Below, piece by piece: positions 18,426 through 27,066 of a stretch of 64,000 nucleotides of DNA. The notes below the pieces were generated by a model that was not told where the DNA came from, did no database searches, and worked only from the letters and a program-made list of their open reading frames with translations. The position numbers and the translations under genes are program-made. The DNA lies in NCBI RefSeq assembly GCF_008932115.1, contig NZ_CP044544.1:186001-250000 (forward strand), in the 5' to 3' direction. Within the stretch, counting starts at the first letter, position 1, and every line of letters starts with the position of its first letter. Source of the DNA: Bradyrhizobium betae. GTDB taxonomy: Bacteria; Pseudomonadota; Alphaproteobacteria; Rhizobiales; Xanthobacteraceae.

Positions 18426-18845
18426 TTAAAAAGTTGCGTTCGGATCGACCTGCCAGATTTCGTCGCCCAGCTTGCCGTCACGATAGACCATCACATAGCG
18501 AACCTTGACGGTATTCTTGCCGGCGAACGCCACATTCGCAGTAACCGTGGACCCCTTCGGGTTTGCAGATTCGGCAATCGCCGCGACCGTGGCTTTTTGA
18601 TCGCCCTGGGCCTTGGTGAATTTGCCCCAGACTTCCTTGAGCTTGTCGGCGCCGGTGTATTGGCCGTCCAGCGGACCGCCAACCCAATGCAAGGTTGCCC
18701 CATCGGCATAGGATGACGTAACGGCGGCAACGTCGCCCTTGGCAATGGCGTCGATACGGGCCTTGGCCATATCCTCGGCCGGGCCAGCAAAAGCAGCACC
18801 CGTCAGCAGCGTAAGTGCGACGGTCGAAAGCAGGAAAGTCTTCAC
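18426..18845 (-). CDS. Exported NTF2/SnoaL-like protein
   Basis: About 139 residues. The start is GTG 18845, preceded by AAGGAG at 7 bases; upstream ATGs lack such a site. A signal peptide (KTFLLSTVALTLLTGAAFAG) precedes an NTF2-like alpha+beta domain (MAKARIDAIAKGDVAAVTSSYADGATLHWVGGPLDGQ). The function of such periplasmic NTF2 proteins is usually unknown. It precedes the ECF/anti-sigma genes and could be part of their response. Confidence 0.75.
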   Translation of the reverse strand: MKTFLLSTVALTLLTGAAFAGPAEDMAKARIDAIAKGDVAAVTSSYADGATLHWVGGPLDGQYTGADKLKEVWGKFTKAQGDQKATVAAIAESANPKGSTVTANVAFAGKNTVKVRYVMVYRDGKLGDEIWQVDPNATF

Positions 18846-19011
18846 GGCGATCTCCTTGTGAATGGTGTCAGCCTGCAGAAGACGCTGGTTCGACGACTTT
18901 ATTCCGATGCCCACCTTGTTTTCTGTCACGCTATCGTGACGCGCATTCTCGGATACCACGGAATTTTCTCGTCTGCAGGGCGTCCCCGCATGACCTGTAA
19001 GCGAGGAGCAC

Positions 19012-19431
19012 ATGTCAAAATACATCATGACCACGGCACTTGGTGCCGCTCTCATCGTCGGCACCGCTGTCTTTGCTCATGATGGGCAGATGCATCATTT
19101 GCCGACGAGTTCCACCACCGACAATTCGTTCGACGCCCAGATGGGTCGCGCCATGGAGCTCATGAATCGCGACATGATGGTTGCGCCTTCGGGCGATCCT
19201 GATCGTGACTTCGCGGCGATGATGATTCCGCATCATCAGGGTGCTGTCGATATGGCGCGCATCCAGTTGCAATTCGGGAAGGATCCGGTGCTGCGGCGTC
19301 TGGCACAGGGCATCATCGTCGAGCAATTGCAGGAGATAGACGTCATGAAACGCGCGTTGACGCAGCTCCCGGCCCACTTATCGCAGCCAACCGAACCGGC
19401 AACATTCAATCTCAACCACAAGGATTTTTGA
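19012..19431 (+). CDS. Exported DUF305 protein
   Basis: A 139-residue protein with a signal peptide (through VFAHDGQ, about residue 23) and the DUF305 core FAAMMIPHHQGAVDMARIQL near residues 66-85. It is rich in His and Met (MNRDMM, HDGQMHH). DUF305 proteins of the CopM type bind copper or silver in the periplasm. It starts 1 base before the beta-propeller gene's upstream spacer and is very likely cotranscribed with it. Confidence 0.85.
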   Translation: MSKYIMTTALGAALIVGTAVFAHDGQMHHLPTSSTTDNSFDAQMGRAMELMNRDMMVAPSGDPDRDFAAMMIPHHQGAVDMARIQLQFGKDPVLRRLAQGIIVEQLQEIDVMKRALTQLPAHLSQPTEPATFNLNHKDF

Positions 19432-19432
19432 C

Positions 19433-20866
19433 ATGAAAGCCCAACTATCGATTTGTGTGCTGCTTGCGACGACACTGTCGGCGACGGCTGGCCAAGCGCC
19501 CGGCGCAGCGGAAAAGCCTGACATTGCCATTAATTCGCGTGATCGCTTTTACACATCGGACCAATTCTCGAACACCGTCTCGGTGATTGATCCCATGAGC
19601 AATAAGCTGCTCGGTGTCATCAAGCTCGGCGATCCAGCGCCCGGCAATCTCAGTCCGCTTTATAAAGGCCAGTTGCTGGTTCACGGCATGGGGTTTTCGC
19701 CCGACCACAAAACCCTCGCAGTAATTTCGATTGGCTCCAATTCCGTCAGTTTCATCGACACCGCGACCAATACTGTGAAACACGTCACCTATGTTGGACG
19801 CTCGCCGCACGAGGCGTTCTTCACGCCCGATGCCAAGGAAATCTGGGTCGCGGTGCGCGGCGAAAACTACATCGCTGTACTCGATGGCAAAACCTACAAG
19901 GAAACGCGCCGGATTGAAGTTCCGAACGGTCCCGGCATGACGATTTTCTCGCCCGACGGCAAATACGGCTACATCTGTTCGAGCTTCAGTCCGGAGACGG
20001 TCGTTGTCGCCACCGACAGCCACAAAATTGTTGGCCGCGTCAAACAGGAAAGCCCATTCTGTCCGGATATCGCAGCAACCCCGGATGGCAAGCAGGTCTG
20101 GCTCACGTTGAAGGACGTCGGCAAAACCATGGTTTTCAATGCAAAGCCGCCATTCGATGTCATCAAAACGATCGATACCGGTCCGATCACCAACCATGTC
20201 AATATTGTCCGTAACCGCAACGGCCAATTCGCCTATGTGACTGTCGGCGGACTCAATTCGGTCAAGGTATTTCGGACCGATACGTTCGAGCAAGTAGCCA
20301 TGATAGAAACCGGCGCGCTTCCGCACGGCATCTGGCCGTCCGGTGACGGCACGCGGGTCTATGTCGGACTCGAAAACGCCGACGCGGCGGCAGCGATCGA
20401 CACGATCGAGAACAAGCTGATCGCGACTATCCCGCTCGGACAAGCGCCACAGGGCGTTGCCTATGTACCCAACGCGGTGCCATCAGGCGACGGCATTGCC
20501 AATTTACAGCCCCTCGCGGCAGCATCCGAATCCGCGCAGCTTAAGCTCGCTGCACCCGGCGGAAAAACTGCGACGCAAGTAACGTTGTTCAATCAGGGGC
20601 TGGTGCAAGTCGTACAAGCTGCGGTGACCGGGCTTGAACCGAAGAAGGCATACACGTTGGCGTTATCAAGCAGCGCTAATGGCGAAGGCCCGCTTCAGCC
20701 TTTGGCCGCATTCATGACCAATCCAGCCGGCGCCGCCATCGTCAACACAGTGGGACCCATTCGCCAATTGATCGAGGCAAAGCAGGATGACGCTCGGCGT
20801 TACCTGGTAATTGCGGCAGGATCGGCGAGCGACCTCAGCGCTGCTGTACAAGTTCAAATGCCTTGA
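19433..20866 (+). CDS. Exported YncE-like beta-propeller protein
   Basis: A 477-residue protein with a signal peptide (residues 1-20) and about seven repeats of the pattern NTVSVIDPMSNKLLGVIKLG, FIDTATNTVKHVTYVG, VAVLDGKTYKETRRIEVP. These form a 7-bladed propeller like YncE or surface-antigen PGF-type proteins. The last 110 residues form a separate beta domain after the propeller. It follows the DUF305 gene by 1 base. Such pairs are found in metal and respiratory clusters; a scaffold or metal-binding role is an inference. Confidence 0.82.
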   Translation: MKAQLSICVLLATTLSATAGQAPGAAEKPDIAINSRDRFYTSDQFSNTVSVIDPMSNKLLGVIKLGDPAPGNLSPLYKGQLLVHGMGFSPDHKTLAVISIGSNSVSFIDTATNTVKHVTYVGRSPHEAFFTPDAKEIWVAVRGENYIAVLDGKTYKETRRIEVPNGPGMTIFSPDGKYGYICSSFSPETVVVATDSHKIVGRVKQESPFCPDIAATPDGKQVWLTLKDVGKTMVFNAKPPFDVIKTIDTGPITNHVNIVRNRNGQFAYVTVGGLNSVKVFRTDTFEQVAMIETGALPHGIWPSGDGTRVYVGLENADAAAAIDTIENKLIATIPLGQAPQGVAYVPNAVPSGDGIANLQPLAAASESAQLKLAAPGGKTATQVTLFNQGLVQVVQAAVTGLEPKKAYTLALSSSANGEGPLQPLAAFMTNPAGAAIVNTVGPIRQLIEAKQDDARRYLVIAAGSASDLSAAVQVQMP

Positions 20867-20888
20867 AATCTTCGGCGCTCTTTCATTC

Positions 20889-20923
20889 CATGGTCGTGCT
20901 GCTAGAAACGCGGCACGACCATG
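20889..20923 (+). terminator. Hairpin after the beta-propeller gene
   Basis: CATGGTCGTGC and GCACGACCATG form a perfect 11-bp stem with a 13-base loop, 22 bases after the stop. There is no clear T-run after it, so it may act as an mRNA-stabilising hairpin or as a weak terminator. Confidence 0.5.
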
Positions 20924-21002
20924 ACAGGTCGGACTCATTGATCGTAGCTGTCGATTGGAAGCACACGAACAATGAATTGGATCAATGGATTGGCTCTGCT
21001 TA

Positions 21003-21020
21003 CGTTCATTATAACGAACG
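21003..21020. promoter_or_regulatory. Interrupted dyad upstream of membrane protein gene
   Basis: CGTTC and GAACG flank the 8-base AT-rich centre ATTATAAC, 48 bases before the next start codon. It could be an operator overlapping a -10 region. The evidence is the symmetry alone. Confidence 0.3.
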
Positions 21021-21067
21021 GTGGAAGGCGACATGCCCCATCGAAGCTGTGAACGATAAGGAGCCAG

Positions 21068-21550
21068 ATGATGGCACAAGTAGCGTTACAAGCACCCAAA
21101 GGTGCGTTTCAAGCGAATTCCCTTCCAGTCGCGCGGCGATCAACGTCGGTTGCCAGGATCCCGCTAACCCAGCCGCTTCTGAAGCAATCGACCGCTGTTC
21201 ATCCAGCTGCAATCTGGATTTCAATCGGAGCTTTTGCCTGGTTCGTGATAGCAGCCTGGATTGGCTTTGCTGGAGACCGCGAAGCCGCTGTCTCGATCGT
21301 CATGGTTGGATTCATCAATGTGATGCTCATCGGCCTGCTGGCAGGAGGCGGATGGTATTCTCGCAACATGACGCCGGAACGATCTATGACGCGGTCGTTT
21401 GGCGCCTTTGTCAGAGGTCCGGTTGATACGGCAACCGGCAGGATCACCGGCCGTGAAGCTCTGCTGCAGATCGCTGCGTTGCCCGTGATTCTTTCGATGG
21501 GTGGAACCATTATCGTGATGCTCGCTGTGTGGTGCGGAGTCGGCGGATAG
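21068..21550 (+). CDS. Hypothetical membrane protein
   Basis: A 160-residue protein with a polar N-terminus of about 45 residues and three hydrophobic segments: AIWISIGAFAWFVIAAWIGF, AVSIVMVGFINVMLIGLLAG and ILSMGGTIIVMLAVWCGVG. A GAGCCAG ribosome site precedes the start. I do not recognise a named family. It stands alone between two hairpins. Confidence 0.6.
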   Translation: MMAQVALQAPKGAFQANSLPVARRSTSVARIPLTQPLLKQSTAVHPAAIWISIGAFAWFVIAAWIGFAGDREAAVSIVMVGFINVMLIGLLAGGGWYSRNMTPERSMTRSFGAFVRGPVDTATGRITGREALLQIAALPVILSMGGTIIVMLAVWCGVGG

Positions 21551-21645
21551 AGAAGCGTCTGTCGAGCGATCGTAGTTACGCCCACAGGCATGCAATGTCA
21601 GCCAAGCGAAGTCCGTGGATTCCTTATCATGCTGGAATGAAACGA

Positions 21646-21667
21646 AGGCCGCCTGTAAAGGCGGCCT
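21646..21667 (-). terminator. Rho-independent terminator of the 27-residue peptide gene
   Basis: AGGCCGCC and GGCGGCCT form an 8-bp stem around a 6-base loop. On the minus strand it starts 11 bases after the stop codon of the small peptide gene and is followed by TTCGTTTC. It may also stop transcription from the plus-strand gene ending at 21550. Confidence 0.65.
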
Positions 21668-21677
21668 CCTTCTTGAG

Positions 21678-21761
21678 TTACGGACACAATGGGCAAGCAG
21701 CGGCCACTGTACCGCCAAAGACAGCGAGAGCGAAAACTGCTGTCATCAACCGAACGATCAT
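21678..21761 (-). CDS. 27-residue exported peptide ending in CPLCP
   Basis: A minute gene with every part of a transcription unit. A MerR-type promoter lies upstream, AAGGAG sits 7-8 bases before ATG 21761, and a hairpin terminator follows the stop. The peptide MIVRLMTAVFALAVFGGTVAAA is a textbook signal peptide followed only by CPLCP. After cleavage it would leave a cysteine pentapeptide in the periplasm. It may be a thiol or metal-binding micro-peptide, or the truncated start of a MerP/MerT-like gene. Its complete signals argue for a functional unit. Confidence 0.6.
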   Translation of the reverse strand: MIVRLMTAVFALAVFGGTVAAACPLCP

Positions 21762-21802
21762 TTTTTTCTCCTTGTCGAGCCACTAGGTTTTGACTCGATG
21801 TT

Positions 21803-21833
21803 ATCCTAGAACCTGTAGCAACTACAGATACAA
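21803..21833 (-). promoter_or_regulatory. MerR-type promoter with 19-bp spacer and dyad
   Basis: On the minus strand TTGTAT (-35) and TAGGAT (-10) are separated by exactly 19 bases, the overlong spacing typical of MerR-controlled promoters. The spacer contains the dyad CTGTAG-TTG-CTACAG. It points toward the 27-residue peptide gene, and merR is transcribed divergently from 21848. Confidence 0.7.
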
Positions 21834-21847
21834 GGGGATTTTGAGGA

Positions 21848-22266
21848 ATGAGCAAAAAGTCTGCTGGACCGATGTTGATCGGTGGTCTCGCCGGAGAAAC
21901 TGGCACCAACATTGAAACGATCCGCTACTACGAGCGCGAAGGGCTTATCGCTGTCCCACCCCGCACAAGAGGGGGCATCGAGCTTATGAACAGCAGCACG
22001 TACAGCGGCTTTCATTCGTCCGGCGCAGCCGCGAGCTTGGCTTTTCTCTGAACGATATACGGAAATTGCTGCAGTTGGCGGACAGCGGCACGATGTGTAC
22101 GACCGCTGCAAAAGAATTGACCGCGCGTCATCTGGACGATGTACGCGGGAAAATTGGGAGTCTCAAAAAGCTGGAAAAAGCGCTGGCGGCGTTGGCGAAA
22201 GCCTGCGCGCCGGGCGAGTCCGTTCCTTGTCCAATTTTGGAAGCGCTGTCGTCGCCCGCATCGTAA
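21848..22266 (+). pseudogene. merR: MerR-family regulator (mercury-type), frameshifted
   Basis: The N-terminus (GGLAGETGTNIETIRYYEREGLI) and first wing are in one frame. After RTRGG near base 21976 the remainder continues in another: RAYEQQHVQRL, LGFSLNDIRKLLQL. Restoring one T (GGC-TAT-CGA) gives one 139-residue protein. It has cysteines in DSGTMC, KACAPG and SVPCPI, the positions of the Hg-binding triad of MerR. The protein would control the adjacent 19-bp-spaced promoter. The single missing base may be mutation or a read error. Confidence 0.78.
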
Positions 22267-22319
22267 GCTTGTGGGCCGGCGATTCAAAGCAATGTCCGGA
22301 AAGAAGCGGAATCAATTTG

Positions 22320-22796
22320 TTATTGCGTGCTCTGGTCGCTGGCCTCGGCAAGGAATTTCTCGAGTCTCTTGGCGGCTTCCTCCGGAACGGCGAGACCATG
22401 GCGAGGAGAGATCACCTTTGCGCCGTACTCGCTGGAATTATACGTCAGCCAGACCTTGTCCTGATCGTCTTGCCAGACCAACGCCTTCATCGGCAGGTCA
22501 ATGGCGAGCGTGGCGCTCTTGGTCATCGGAGGCGTTCCAGCTTTTGGATTGCCGAAAACGATGACGGTTCGCGGACGCATTTCCAATCCGGCTTCCTTTG
22601 CCGCGGCGGCGTGGTCGATGCGACTGAAGATAACCCATCCTCCCGCAGCCTTCGCCTTGATGGCGGCTTCAAACTTCTCGATAGTGTCTTTGACGGAGTA
22701 TTTGCTTGGCTTTGTGATCAAACCATCGTCTGCGAAGGCGAACGTAGACGATATTGCTATCAGGCCTGCTGCGATAACCATGCTTTTCGATATCAC
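22320..22796 (-). CDS. Exported DUF302 protein (copy 1)
   Basis: About 158 residues. I chose GTG 22796 because GGAGG precedes it by 6-7 bases. A signal peptide (SMVIAAGLIAISSTFAFAD) leads a DUF302 domain: TIEKFEAAIKAKAAGGWVIFSRIDHAAAAKEAGLEMRPRTVIVFGNPKAGT. DUF302 folds as a TT1751-like alpha/beta protein and often appears in sulfur-oxidation and stress clusters. Its biochemical role is not established. A second, leaderless DUF302 gene is at 61227. Confidence 0.85.
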   Translation of the reverse strand: MISKSMVIAAGLIAISSTFAFADDGLITKPSKYSVKDTIEKFEAAIKAKAAGGWVIFSRIDHAAAAKEAGLEMRPRTVIVFGNPKAGTPPMTKSATLAIDLPMKALVWQDDQDKVWLTYNSSEYGAKVISPRHGLAVPEEAAKRLEKFLAEASDQSTQ

Positions 22797-23026
22797 GTCG
22801 AACCCTCCTTGCGTTGGCACTCTCGGATCCACTGATCCGCTTGCCGGAGTGCAATGTATCAGCCTCCGCACAACACCGCTCTGGCGAATGACGGATAGCG
22901 TTTAGGCCAGGATGAAAACATCGTGATTAAACGTCAGGTAACATTGGAGATTTCTGCTTGGCAGAAGGATGAAGGCGACACGCCGGCCATTTGGCAAGGT
23001 GGCGAAAGTTCATTAGGCTGGCCGGC

Positions 23027-23554
23027 ATGCGCAAGTCGAGACGCACCGTGGAAGCCGCTCTTGAGCTGAATTGGAGCCGTTTGTTCGGCTATGCATTGAG
23101 TTTGACCGGCGATACCGACAACGCACGCGATTTGATTCAGCAGAGCGCGCTTAATGCTCTCGCAAGCAAAAATGCTCCGGATGACCCTGAAGCCGCTCGC
23201 GCCTGGCTTTTCAAAATTGTCAGAAATGCCTCGATAGACCAATACCGGCGTAAGAAGGTCCGCGCCGATGACGCGTTCGCTGACGAATTCCAAAACGGAG
23301 GATGGGGATATGACGATCGGGTGATTGCGGAGATCACCATTAGGCAAGGGCTGGGTAAGATCGATCCGGCCTACCGTGAAATTATTGAACTGGTCGATAT
23401 CTGGGGTTTCCAGTATGCCGATGTTTCTACGGTGCTCGATATCCCTGTCGGGACTGTCATGAGCCGTTTGAGTCGCGCGCGGTTAGCATTACTGGAAATC
23501 GTTGCAGAAGATAACTTGAGGCCGATGCGGTCGTTGCGAAGCCAGCAGAAATGA
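23027..23554 (+). CDS. ECF RNA polymerase sigma factor (second pair)
   Basis: About 175 residues from ATG 23027 (MRKSRRTVEAALELNW). Region 2 reads LFGYALSLTGDTDNARDLIQQSALNAL and WLFKIVRNASIDQYRRKK. Region 4 reads IDPAYREIIELVDIWGFQYADVSTVLDIPVGTVMSRLSRARLALLE. It overlaps the anti-sigma gene by 4 bases and precedes the sulfite dehydrogenase genes. A role in sulfite or sulfur-compound stress is an inference. Confidence 0.92.
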   Translation: MRKSRRTVEAALELNWSRLFGYALSLTGDTDNARDLIQQSALNALASKNAPDDPEAARAWLFKIVRNASIDQYRRKKVRADDAFADEFQNGGWGYDDRVIAEITIRQGLGKIDPAYREIIELVDIWGFQYADVSTVLDIPVGTVMSRLSRARLALLEIVAEDNLRPMRSLRSQQK

Positions 23555-24351
23555 CGACAGATGATATCGAGATGAGCTGGGACTTGCTGAACGCTTATGT
23601 GGACGGCGAACTCGACCGTTTCATGTCGGCAAAGGTGGCTGCGGCCGTTGCACAAGACGCAACGCTAGCGGCGCGGGTCGCAACGTTGTCGAAATTGAAA
23701 GCGGGCGTGCACCAGCTTGAATTTTCCGCAGGTCAACTGCCTCCGCTTCCAATCGGATTGCAGGGCCGCCGGTTTGCGGCGTGGCGCATCTACGCCGCCG
23801 CTGCGAGCCTTGTCGCGGTCTTGGCTGCCGGTCTGTTGATCCATTCTCACCCTGCTCCGAAAGCGGCTCAAGCCTGGCTGGACGGCGCGTTGGCCGCGCA
23901 ACAGCAATGGCTTGCATCCGCTTCGCGGAATAATCCCGACGATCGAACCATCGTGACAATTGACGCTGCCGCAGCGGCCCGTCCGCTGGACCTTTCCGAT
24001 GCCCAACTCAAGCTGGTTTACGTCGCACAGATGCCCTCATCAATCGGCGGCGAGACAGCGTTCCTGGGCTATCGCGGCCCGCATGGCTGCATGGTCGGCT
24101 TCTGGATCGGTACTCCGCCAGCAGGCCTTGAGTCGGCGCCGAAGTCGCTCGATGCGGGAGATTTTCGCGTGCGTGCGTGGCGCGATCGGGTGGCGGGCTA
24201 CGCTTTGATAGCCAAGGGAATGGACCCCACCCGTATTGATCGTCTTGCCGAAGCTGTCGCACGGCTTGTCGACCCCGGCCAGATCGTCGATGACGGCATT
24301 CGTACCGCATTGCGGAATGTAACACGGACCGGAACCGCCTGTCGGGTCTAG
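23551..24351 (+). CDS. Anti-sigma factor (second pair)
   Basis: A 266-residue protein: cytoplasmic anti-sigma part (SWDLLNAYVDGELDRFMSAKVAAAVAQD), one transmembrane segment (IYAAAASLVAVLAAGLLIHS, residues about 90-109) and a periplasmic domain. A long paralogue with the same layout and length lies at 17053. The gene overlaps its sigma factor and ends 77 bases before sorA. Confidence 0.88.
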   Translation: MTTDDIEMSWDLLNAYVDGELDRFMSAKVAAAVAQDATLAARVATLSKLKAGVHQLEFSAGQLPPLPIGLQGRRFAAWRIYAAAASLVAVLAAGLLIHSHPAPKAAQAWLDGALAAQQQWLASASRNNPDDRTIVTIDAAAAARPLDLSDAQLKLVYVAQMPSSIGGETAFLGYRGPHGCMVGFWIGTPPAGLESAPKSLDAGDFRVRAWRDRVAGYALIAKGMDPTRIDRLAEAVARLVDPGQIVDDGIRTALRNVTRTGTACRV

Positions 24352-24428
24352 GCAAAAAACTTTGGAATAAATTGGGCCAGTGATGCGTTTCATCTCCTTG
24401 GCGGGAATATGTCCCCTGGGAGAGACTA

Positions 24429-25640
24429 ATGATGAACCGAAGGACCGCCCTCAAGGGCGGAGCGGCTTTGCTGGCCGGAAGCGGCATGATCGGTGGATCG
24501 TCGCTCGCAAGCTTCGCAGCCGAAACTGTGACGCTGCCGTTCGAGAATGGCGAGCGGCCGCTCGTCAAATATCCTCAGAAGCGCACGATGATCGGCCTCA
24601 CCAGCCGGCCGCCCCAGCTTGAAACACCGTTTTCCGTGTTCAATGAAAATATCATCACGCCGAACGACGCGTTCTTCGTGCGGTACCACCTGGCCGATGT
24701 GCCGCTGGATATCGATCCCGACAAATTTTCCGTCGATATCAAGGGCAAGATCGACAAGCCAATGAAGCTGTCGCTTGCCGACATCAAAAAAATGCCGGCG
24801 ATGGAATTGATTGCGGTCAATCAATGCTCCGGCAACAGCCGCGGGTTTTTCAACCCGCGCGTCGCCGGTGGTCAGCTTGGTAATGGGGCCATGGGCAATG
24901 CGCGCTGGAAAGGCGTACCGCTCAAGACGGTGCTCGACAAGGCCGGTGTCCAGTCAGGCGCCAAGCAAGTCGTGTTCGGCGGCATGGATGGGCCTGTGAG
25001 CGACAAGACCCCGGACTTTGCCAAGGCGCTCGAGATTGACCATGCCCGCGACGGCGAGGTGATGCTGGCCTATGCCATGAACGGCCAGGATTTGCCTGTA
25101 CTAAATGGATTTCCGCTGCGGCTGATCGTGCCGGGATACTACGGCACCTATTGGGTCAAGCACCTCAACGAAATTAACGTCGTCGATAACGTGTTCGACG
25201 GCTTCTGGATGAAGACCGCTTATCGCATCCCCGATACCGACTGCGGTTGTGTCGAGCCTGGCACGGCGCCGAAGGCGACGATCCCCATCAACAAGTTCAC
25301 GGTGCGATCGTTCATCACGAATGTCGCCGATGGAGCCAAGGTAAAAGCTGGCGCGGAAACGCCGCTGAAGGGTATCGCGTTCGACGGCGGCACGGGCATC
25401 AAGATGGTGGAAGTCTCGATCGACGGAGGCAAGACATGGACAACGGGAACGCTGGACAAGGACCTTGGCAAATACTCATTCCGCGAATGGCGGTTGCCGG
25501 TGAAATTGGCCGCAGGAGCGCATGAGTTAAAGGTTCGTGCAACCAGCAACGACGGCAAGACGCAACCGATGGAAGCGCTCTGGAATCCAGCGGGCTATCT
25601 GCGCAACGTGGTCGAGACCGTCCGCGTCACGGCGGCTTGA
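24429..25640 (+). CDS. sorA: Periplasmic sulfite dehydrogenase molybdenum subunit SorA
   Basis: A 403-residue molybdopterin enzyme of the sulfite oxidase family, oxidising sulfite to sulfate. A Tat signal (NRRTALKGGAALLAGSGM) precedes the mature chain. The molybdenum-ligating Cys133 lies in NQCSGNSRGFF. The dimerisation domain ends with VSIDGGKTWTTG and WNPAGY, as in the family. The start may be ATG 24432. It overlaps the sorB region and completes oxidation of sulfite released by neighbouring pathways. Confidence 0.93.
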   Translation: MMNRRTALKGGAALLAGSGMIGGSSLASFAAETVTLPFENGERPLVKYPQKRTMIGLTSRPPQLETPFSVFNENIITPNDAFFVRYHLADVPLDIDPDKFSVDIKGKIDKPMKLSLADIKKMPAMELIAVNQCSGNSRGFFNPRVAGGQLGNGAMGNARWKGVPLKTVLDKAGVQSGAKQVVFGGMDGPVSDKTPDFAKALEIDHARDGEVMLAYAMNGQDLPVLNGFPLRLIVPGYYGTYWVKHLNEINVVDNVFDGFWMKTAYRIPDTDCGCVEPGTAPKATIPINKFTVRSFITNVADGAKVKAGAETPLKGIAFDGGTGIKMVEVSIDGGKTWTTGTLDKDLGKYSFREWRLPVKLAAGAHELKVRATSNDGKTQPMEALWNPAGYLRNVVETVRVTAA

Positions 25641-25651
25641 GGATGATGACC

Positions 25652-25975
25652 ATGAAGCGATTAGCACTCACGTTCGCAGGCGTCGTTGCACTCGCCGTTG
25701 CCGGTTCCGGTCTTGCTGTGGTCAGCGCCAAGCCCGTATCTTACAAGCTTCCCGATGAGACTGCGGCGTTTAAGCCTGGTCCCAACCTAGAAGTTGTCCA
25801 GAACAACTGCACGGCCTGCCACTCCGCTGACTACGTTAAGACCCAACCGCAGGGTCCAAAGTTCAAGAAGGATTTTTGGCAGGCGGAGGTGACAAAAATG
25901 ATAAAGGTCTACGGCGCGCCGATTGAAGATGCCGACGTTGGCAAAATCGTGGACTATCTCGCCGCGACTTATTGA
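25652..25975 (+). CDS. sorB: Sulfite dehydrogenase monoheme cytochrome subunit SorB
   Basis: About 107 residues with a signal peptide (through SAKPV) and one heme site CTACH in NNCTACHSADYVKTQPQGP. An axial Met is probable in VTKMIKVYGAPI. I chose ATG 25652 because GAGG lies about 10 bases before it. SorB takes electrons from SorA and passes them to cytochrome c. It directly follows sorA. Confidence 0.9.
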   Translation: MKRLALTFAGVVALAVAGSGLAVVSAKPVSYKLPDETAAFKPGPNLEVVQNNCTACHSADYVKTQPQGPKFKKDFWQAEVTKMIKVYGAPIEDADVGKIVDYLAATY

Positions 25976-26955
25976 TGAGCGGCGCAGTTGCCGCGGCGTG
26001 CCGATCGGCAACGGAACGCAGGAGGCGGCGTCAGTCGGGCTCGCGATGGCGGCGGCGCCTGGCGGCCGTCGCCACAATTCTAGCGCTGGCAGTTCCGCTC
26101 AAAGCCTTCGCCGCGTGTTCCGCACCTGTCGCTGTTCAGGTTCTCGGCTCGGGCGGCCCGGACTCAAACGACGCCCGGGCGAGTTCAGGGTATCTGTTGT
26201 GGGTGGATGGCGAAGCGCGGCTTCTGGTCGATGCTGGGGGAGGCGTTTTCCTGCGTTTCGGCGAGGCCAAAGCAAAGTTCGAGTCGCTCGATGCCATCGC
26301 CATCACGCATCTGCATGCCGATCACGTCTCCGACCTTCCGGCACTGCTCAAGAGCGGCTTTTTCGGTGAGCGGCAGCGCCCGTTACCGATCGTCGGCCCC
26401 AGCGGCGGCAGTGCATTTCCCGGCATGAAGGAATTTATGCGCGCGCTGTTCGATCCAAAACGAGGGGCGTTCCGATATCTGTCGGGTTATCTCGACGGGA
26501 GCGGAGGGATGGTTCGCGCTGATATCATCGAAATGAATGCCGCCGCGGCGACGCCAAAAGCTGCCTTTGGAAACGACCGGTTCAAATTGACGGCCATCGG
26601 CGTCAAACATGGCCCGGTCCCCGCACTTGGTTATTTGGTCGAGGTCCGCGGTCGCCGCATTGCCTTCGCCGGTGACCAGAATGGCGACAATTCCGCTTTC
26701 GCCGCCATGATCAAGGGTGCAGACATCCTCGTAATGGATCACGCTGTGCCAGAAATGGCGGACCCGGTTTCGCGTCAGTTGCATGCGAGGCCGAGTGAAA
26801 TCGGATTACTCGCCGCCAAGAGCGGCGTGGCTCAACTCGTATTGTCGCACAACATGGCGCGCAGCCTTGGCCCGCTACAGGAAAATCTTGCCATCATACG
26901 ACAACATTACGATGGACCTACCAAAGTCGCCGAAGATTTGATGTGCTTCGATTGA
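25972..26955 (+). CDS. Exported MBL-fold metallo-hydrolase
   Basis: A 327-residue protein with a basic N-terminus and hydrophobic leader (AAVATILALAVPLKAFAACS), then an MBL-fold domain of the RNase Z/arylsulfatase-like type. Metal motifs are THLHADHVSD, GVKHGPVPALGY, FAGDQNGDN and LVLSHNM. It overlaps the stop of sorB by 4 bases and is likely in the sor operon. A periplasmic sulfatase or sulfur-ester hydrolase is plausible; substrate unknown. Confidence 0.82.
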   Translation: MMSGAVAAACRSATERRRRRQSGSRWRRRLAAVATILALAVPLKAFAACSAPVAVQVLGSGGPDSNDARASSGYLLWVDGEARLLVDAGGGVFLRFGEAKAKFESLDAIAITHLHADHVSDLPALLKSGFFGERQRPLPIVGPSGGSAFPGMKEFMRALFDPKRGAFRYLSGYLDGSGGMVRADIIEMNAAAATPKAAFGNDRFKLTAIGVKHGPVPALGYLVEVRGRRIAFAGDQNGDNSAFAAMIKGADILVMDHAVPEMADPVSRQLHARPSEIGLLAAKSGVAQLVLSHNMARSLGPLQENLAIIRQHYDGPTKVAEDLMCFD

Positions 26956-27066
26956 GCTAAGCGACATTGACAGTAGACGCACGAAGCGATGCAGAACGGC
27001 GATATTCCTGACACCAGGAACGGGTCGATTAAAGAATCTAAAGATCACTTCGAGAAATTTTGAAAC

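Noticed and set aside
19445..20443. 332-residue antisense frame over the beta-propeller gene
   Set aside because: It mirrors the propeller codon phase and has no start signals or known domain.
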